64,000 nt of DNA from Dorea formicigenerans (GTDB lineage Bacteria; Bacillota; Clostridia; Lachnospirales; Lachnospiraceae). The DNA is taken from contig NZ_CP102279.1 of assembly GCF_025150245.1 (NCBI RefSeq), positions 989,423 to 1,053,422 of the forward strand. Direction: 5' to 3'. Each line of letters opens with the position of its first letter. The first letter of the stretch is position 1. Below the pieces are notes generated by a model. That model was not told the origin of the DNA and did no database searches. It saw only the letters and a program-made list of their open reading frames with translations. The position numbers and the translations under genes are program-made. This document shows, one piece after another, positions 59,644 through 64,000 of this stretch.

Positions 59644-60747
59644 ATGAAAATGAATCTGAATTTAAGACCAAAAGAGGAGTGCCAGTTTGACGCGGTATCA
59701 TTAGGTGAGGTTATGCTTCGTCTTGATCCGGGTGAGGGAAGAATCCGTACAGCAAGAAACTTCCGTGCATGGGAAGGCGGCGGAGAGTACAACGTTGTCC
59801 GCGGACTTAGAAGATGCTTCGGTATGAAGACTGCAGTTATCACAGCATTTGCTGATAACGAAGTTGGCAAACTGATGGAGGACTTTATTCTTCAGGGTGG
59901 AGTAGATACATCTTTAATTAACTGGAAGAAGACAGACGGAATCGGACGTATCTGCAGAAATGGTATCAACTTTACAGAGCGTGGATTTGGTATCCGTGGT
60001 GCAGTAGGATGCTCTGACCGTGCAAATACAGCAATCGCTCAGGCAACACCGGAAGATTTTGATTTTGATTATATCTTTGGTGAGCTTGGAGTTCGCTGGT
60101 TACATACAGGCGGAATCTATGCAGCTCTTTCCGAGCAGTCATGTGAGACTGTACTTGCAGCTATCAAGGCAGCTAAGAAGTATGGAACAATCGTATCTTA
60201 CGATCTGAACTACCGTCCTTCTATGTGGAGTGCAATCGGTGGACAGGAGAAAGCTCAGGAAGTGAACAAAGAGATCGCAAAATATGTAGACGTTATGATC
60301 GGTAACGAGGAAGACTTTACAGCATGCCTCGGATTTGAGATTGAGGGTAACGACAAAGATCTCAAGCAGCTTAACCTTGACGGATACAAGAAGATGATCA
60401 ATGAAGCAGCTAAGACATACCCGAACTTTAAAGCTGTTGCAACAACTCTTCGTGAGGTTAAGACAGCTACAGTGAACGACTGGAGCGCTATCTGCTGGGC
60501 AGATGGAGAAATCCACAAAGCAAAAGACTACAAGGGACTTGAGATCATGGACCGTGTAGGTGGAGGAGACTCTTTCGCATCAGGACTTATCTATGGACTG
60601 ATGACAACAGAGGATGCAGAGCTTGCAGTTAACTACGGAGCAGCTCACGGAGCACTTGCTATGACAACACCTGGAGACACAACTATGGCTAGCAAGAAAG
60701 AAGTAGAAGCTATCATGGGTGGTGCAGGAGCAAGAGTTCAGAGATAG
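59644..60747 (+). CDS. PfkB-family sugar kinase (KdgK-like)
   Basis: This 367-residue carbohydrate kinase has the ribokinase fold: LGEVMLRLDPGEGRIRTARN near residue 20, GGGEYNVVRGL (substrate region) and the catalytic DRVGGGDSFASG near 305. It resembles 2-keto-3-deoxygluconate kinases used in uronic acid and ketogluconate breakdown. The strong AGGAGG site and the highly biased codon use suggest high expression. No aldolase or uronate gene is adjacent, so the substrate is not certain. Confidence 0.9.
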   Translation: MKMNLNLRPKEECQFDAVSLGEVMLRLDPGEGRIRTARNFRAWEGGGEYNVVRGLRRCFGMKTAVITAFADNEVGKLMEDFILQGGVDTSLINWKKTDGIGRICRNGINFTERGFGIRGAVGCSDRANTAIAQATPEDFDFDYIFGELGVRWLHTGGIYAALSEQSCETVLAAIKAAKKYGTIVSYDLNYRPSMWSAIGGQEKAQEVNKEIAKYVDVMIGNEEDFTACLGFEIEGNDKDLKQLNLDGYKKMINEAAKTYPNFKAVATTLREVKTATVNDWSAICWADGEIHKAKDYKGLEIMDRVGGGDSFASGLIYGLMTTEDAELAVNYGAAHGALAMTTPGDTTMASKKEVEAIMGGAGARVQR

Positions 60748-60787
60748 TTCATACATTGGTTTTAGCAGAAAGAGTAAATGTTATTCT

Positions 60788-62182
60788 ATGAGGGAATTGA
60801 CGAAGGGCAGTCCGGCAAAGGTCATAATGACCTTTGCCCTGCCCATTATTTTTGGAAATCTTTTACAACAATTATATAATCTGGCAGATGGTAAAATTGT
60901 CAGCACTTATGTAGGGACACAGGCATTTGCAGCAGTTGGTGCAACAGCAGTTATTGCGAATCTGATTATTGGTTTTGTGAATGGAGTGACCCAGGGATTT
61001 GGAATTCCGATATCCAGATGTTTTGGAGCAGGAGATTATAAAAATATGCGACGTTATGTGGCAGGAAGTTTTATTATGACAGTTGCAATGACGCTGATTC
61101 TTACAGTAGGTGCGCTTCTTGGGATAGAAGGGCTTTTGCATATATTGGACACACCGGCAGATATTATGGAAGAGGCACTTCAATATATCCGAATTATTAT
61201 TATGGGGACAGCATTCATTTCTCTTTACAATTACAGTGCCAATATATTGAGAGCGGTCGGAGAAAGCCGGATTCCGCTTTTATGCCTTGCAGTTGCAGTC
61301 ATTTTGAACATTTTTCTGGATATTCTTTTTGTGCATACATTTTCCATGGGACTTCGCGGTGCAGCGCATGCGACCAATATTGCCCAGTGTATTGCAGGAG
61401 TTCTGTGTATGGCATACTTGCTTTTTAGGTTCCGGGAACTTGTGCCAAAGGGGCAGGAATGGCAGATGCAGAGGAGAAAGTATCAGGAGATGACCGTATT
61501 TGGAATTTCACTTGGTATGATGTCCTGTTTTGTGAGTATCGGTACCGTGATTTTCCAAACTGCAGTAAACAGACTTGGTACGAAGATTGTGACGGCGCAT
61601 ATTGCGGCAAGAAGAATCGAGGAACTGACCAATGTTCCGATGCTGTGTACAGGCATGGCTATGACGACTTATGCCAGCCAGAATCTGGGGGCAGGAGAAT
61701 ATGACCGGATAAAAAAGGGAATCCATCAGGCATTTGTGATCGTACTTGTGCAGGGAGTTATATTTACCACATTTTGCTGGATATTTGGACACCCATTGAT
61801 TCGTTGGATCACAAGCAGTAATGATACCTATATTTTGGATACGGCATACCGTTATCTGACAAGAAATACGTCATTTTATTTTGTGCTTGGGCCACTGTTT
61901 GTATTGCGTTGTTCTCTTCAGGGGCTGGAACATAAAGTCATTCCGGTGGCGTCCAGTATTCTGGAACTTGTGTTGAAAATAGTATCCACGATCTGGATCG
62001 TGCCGGTTTTGGGATACACTGGAGTTATCTATACAGAGCCGATTATCTGGATTTTTATGACATTGATGCTGATTGGCGGATATGTAAGGGCTCTGAAGCA
62101 GATCAACGAAGCAGAGCACATAAAAAGTGCAAGAAATGCGAAAGCTGAAAATGAAAAGATAAACGTTGATAACAGATTATAA
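60788..62182 (+). CDS. MATE-family efflux transporter
   Basis: This 464-residue MATE exporter has twelve helices in two MatE halves (about residues 12-215 and 230-440). Family blocks include LPIIFGNLLQQLYNLADGKI and GFGIPISRCFGAGD. Exporters of this group use sodium or proton gradients to remove cationic drugs. I choose ATG 60788 (MRELTKGSPAKVIM), the common family start; the open frame extends upstream into the kinase gene. Its ribosome site is weak. It lies 40 bases after the kinase stop, so cotranscription is possible. Confidence 0.9.
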   Translation: MRELTKGSPAKVIMTFALPIIFGNLLQQLYNLADGKIVSTYVGTQAFAAVGATAVIANLIIGFVNGVTQGFGIPISRCFGAGDYKNMRRYVAGSFIMTVAMTLILTVGALLGIEGLLHILDTPADIMEEALQYIRIIIMGTAFISLYNYSANILRAVGESRIPLLCLAVAVILNIFLDILFVHTFSMGLRGAAHATNIAQCIAGVLCMAYLLFRFRELVPKGQEWQMQRRKYQEMTVFGISLGMMSCFVSIGTVIFQTAVNRLGTKIVTAHIAARRIEELTNVPMLCTGMAMTTYASQNLGAGEYDRIKKGIHQAFVIVLVQGVIFTTFCWIFGHPLIRWITSSNDTYILDTAYRYLTRNTSFYFVLGPLFVLRCSLQGLEHKVIPVASSILELVLKIVSTIWIVPVLGYTGVIYTEPIIWIFMTLMLIGGYVRALKQINEAEHIKSARNAKAENEKINVDNRL

Positions 62183-62217
62183 ATGATAAATAACGAAGAA
62201 AGGAGGATGGAATCCAG

Positions 62218-63702
62218 ATGAAGAAGGTAGAACATTTGATTAAGGAAGTCTATCCGGGCTCCATCGCAGAAGAATTGGAGATTGAACCGGGAGATGTACT
62301 GCTGTCGATCAATGATCAGTCAATTGAAGATGTGTTTGATTATCGTTATATGATAAAGGACGAATATATAGAAGTGCTTATTCGCAAACCGGATGGAGAA
62401 GAATGGGTTCTGGAAATCGACAAGGATTACGATGACGATCTTGGTATCGAATTCGAGAATCAGTTGATGAGTGATTACAAATCATGCAGCAATAAATGCA
62501 TTTTTTGTTTTATTGATCAGATGCCACCGAATATGCGAGAGACCTTATACTTTAAAGATGATGATTCCAGACTTTCTTTCTTACAGGGGAATTATATTAC
62601 GCTGACTAATATGAAAGAAAAGGACGTAGACCGCATTATCAAGATGCAGCTGGCGCCGATCAACATTTCCGTGCAGACTACGAACCCGGAACTTCGTTGT
62701 AAAATGCTGAATAACCGGTTTGCAGGAGAAAAGTTGAAATTTTTAGATCAGCTTTATGAAGGTCATGTGGAGATGAATGGTCAGATCGTGTGTTGTAAAG
62801 GTGTGAATGATGGAAAAGAGCTGGAACGCACGATGGACGATCTGTCAAAATATCTTCCGTTTATGCGCAGTGTCTCTGTTGTGCCTGCGGGTATCACGAA
62901 GTACAGAGACAATCTTTATCCGCTGGAACTTTTTACGAAAGAAGAGGCTGGAGAGATTATTGATATGATCGAGAGCCGTCAGAAAAAATATTATGAAGAA
63001 TATGGACTTCATTTTATGCATGCAAGCGATGAATGGTATATTACCGCTGGACGTGATTTTCCGGAAGAAGAGCGGTATGACGGATATATCCAGTTGGAAA
63101 ATGGTGTCGGTATGATGCGGCTTTTCATTACAGAATTCACGGAAGCGCTTGAGCAGGTGAAAAGCAATCCTGGATATCTCAAAATGCGTGAAGAAGTGAA
63201 GCGCACGGTCACAATCGCGACCGGAAAATTGACTTACGCAACCATTTGTTCATTTGCAGAGCGTATGATGGAGGCATTTCCGGGACTTCAGATCCATGTA
63301 TTTGCCATAAGGAATGATTTCTTTGGTGAGACAATTACCGTATCCGGACTGATTACCGGACAGGATCTGACTGCTCAGATAAAAGAGTACCAGGAGAATA
63401 GTAGGAAACATTTTGTGGAAAAAATCTCTGATGCGAAGAAATTTGTGGATAACATAGGAAGTGCTGATAAAAATGTGCATGGATTAGGAGAAGATCTCAT
63501 TATTCCATGTAACATGCTTCGTACCGGAGAAAGAGTATTTTTGGATGACTGGACTGTGGAAGACGTGGAACAGAAGCTTGGAATGCGGCTTATTCCAATA
63601 GAATCTGGTGGAGGAGATTTTGTCGAGGCAATTCTGAATCTGGAATATAGTATGGAGCGTACCAATGATAATTTTGTCTATGTAAAGGCGTATGACAGAT
63701 AA
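62218..63702 (+). CDS. DUF512 protein with PDZ and radical-SAM-like motif
   Basis: This 494-residue protein has an N-terminal PDZ-like domain (residues ~8-60, GSIAEELEIEPGDVLLSIND) and a radical-SAM-type Cys cluster CSNKCIFCF (Cys90, Cys94, Cys97), followed by the DUF512 domain with VVPAGITKYR and ITAGRDFPEEERY. The family is conserved in Firmicutes, often next to the GTPase gene der, but its reaction is unknown. Here the following gene is a nucleobase permease instead. AAAGGAGGATGG supports the start. Confidence 0.92.
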   Translation: MKKVEHLIKEVYPGSIAEELEIEPGDVLLSINDQSIEDVFDYRYMIKDEYIEVLIRKPDGEEWVLEIDKDYDDDLGIEFENQLMSDYKSCSNKCIFCFIDQMPPNMRETLYFKDDDSRLSFLQGNYITLTNMKEKDVDRIIKMQLAPINISVQTTNPELRCKMLNNRFAGEKLKFLDQLYEGHVEMNGQIVCCKGVNDGKELERTMDDLSKYLPFMRSVSVVPAGITKYRDNLYPLELFTKEEAGEIIDMIESRQKKYYEEYGLHFMHASDEWYITAGRDFPEEERYDGYIQLENGVGMMRLFITEFTEALEQVKSNPGYLKMREEVKRTVTIATGKLTYATICSFAERMMEAFPGLQIHVFAIRNDFFGETITVSGLITGQDLTAQIKEYQENSRKHFVEKISDAKKFVDNIGSADKNVHGLGEDLIIPCNMLRTGERVFLDDWTVEDVEQKLGMRLIPIESGGGDFVEAILNLEYSMERTNDNFVYVKAYDR

Positions 63703-63826
63703 TGTAATTGAAAAATAAGTATGACTAAAAAATAACATTAAAAAAAGTAATGAGCCAGAGGGTGTCCAAATAGAAGCGTTGCATTATATAATATATGAGT
63801 TGAAAAAATGATTCAGGAGGAAAAGA

Positions 63827-64000
63827 ATGAATACAAAAGAAGCAAAACAGTCTGTTCAGATGGACAAAGCATTGTTTGATTTTTACGGGAAGCCTTCCAT
63901 TGGACAATCACTGCCGCTTGCGATACAGCACGTACTGGCTATGATCGTCGGCTGCGTAACGCCTTCTATTATCGTGGCAGGCGTAGCAGGTCTTTCACAG
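63827..64000 (+). CDS. NCS2 uracil/xanthine permease, N-terminal part
   Basis: ATG 63827 follows CAGGAGG and opens a frame that runs off the window end after 58 codons. The sequence FYGKPSIGQSLPLAIQHVLA, then MIVGCVTPSIIVAGVAG, matches the first helices of NCS2 nucleobase:cation symporters (UraA, PbuX, PurP types). A TATAAT at 63787-63792 may be its -10. No purine or guanine riboswitch is recognised in the 124-base leader. Confidence 0.88.
   Translation, partial: MNTKEAKQSVQMDKALFDFYGKPSIGQSLPLAIQHVLAMIVGCVTPSIIVAGVAGLSQ

Noticed and set aside
1-64000. tRNA or rRNA genes
   Set aside because: No cloverleaf with conserved TTC-loop sequence and no rRNA-like stretch was noticed by eye; a tRNAscan run would settle this.

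Overview
The window looks like a chromosomal segment of a gut Lachnospiraceae-type Firmicute (Clostridia). This rests on strong GGAGG ribosome sites, moderate-to-low GC, Tn916-family conjugation genes, a c-di-GMP-I riboswitch, and housekeeping genes typical of that family (DUF3877, DUF512, a RelQ-type alarmone synthetase, NhaC next to a UroD-like protein). The species cannot be fixed from sequence alone.

1-13.5 kb is an accessory zone full of broken mobile-element genes: a frameshifted MobL relaxase tail, a VirD4 fragment, a PrgI stub and other remnants. Intact cargo sits among them: yjdF with a probable leader riboswitch, a lipoprotein, an ECF sigma/ABC-2 exporter operon (2.3-5.6 kb), an Abi_2 (AbiF-type) protein preceded by its own promoter and a short terminated pseudoknotted RNA (6.7-7.8 kb), a c-di-GMP-riboswitch-controlled hybrid histidine kinase (8.2-11.8 kb) followed by a collapsed second kinase, and a Phd/RelE-type toxin-antitoxin pair.

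13.6-18.2 kb holds core genes: bioB-bioY under a BirA-type operator, a SulP pseudogene, adenosine deaminase, a RelA/SpoT-domain protein and a truncated WYL-type regulator.

18,425-45,133 is a complete Tn916/Tn5397-like ICE of about 26.7 kb, inserted precisely into a fic gene. The 3' part of fic lies at the left end and the 5' part at the right end, with a shared CATTTCC core. The ICE carries a large serine recombinase, a metallophosphoesterase, Tn916-type regulators (orf7, orf8, orf9), and a cargo of a DtxR-type regulator, two ABC exporter half-transporters and an AraC regulator in place of tet(M). The conjugation module runs orf13 to orf23, with two tandem ardA genes, an oriT-like site, an unrecognised AT-rich gene and a 29-codon micro-ORF. 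At the right end is a large wall-anchored protein with a probable thioester domain and three 130-residue repeats.

45.7-64 kb is mostly ordinary chromosome: an Rpn-like fragment, MFS and NSS transporters, a 193-bp MITE-like element, an RNA uracil methyltransferase, a GGDEF-REC-HD-GYP protein with a G9 tract near its end, dihydroorotase, DUF3877, a UroD-like protein with NhaC, a RelQ-type synthetase, a structured intergenic repeat, a YgjP-type metallopeptidase, a PfkB sugar kinase, a MATE exporter, a DUF512 radical-SAM-like protein, and the start of an NCS2 permease cut by the window edge.

Two themes recur. One is c-di-GMP (riboswitch plus a protein with both synthesis and degradation domains). 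The other is conflict and mobility (Abi/RNA, toxin-antitoxin, ArdA, a Fic gene disrupted by the ICE).
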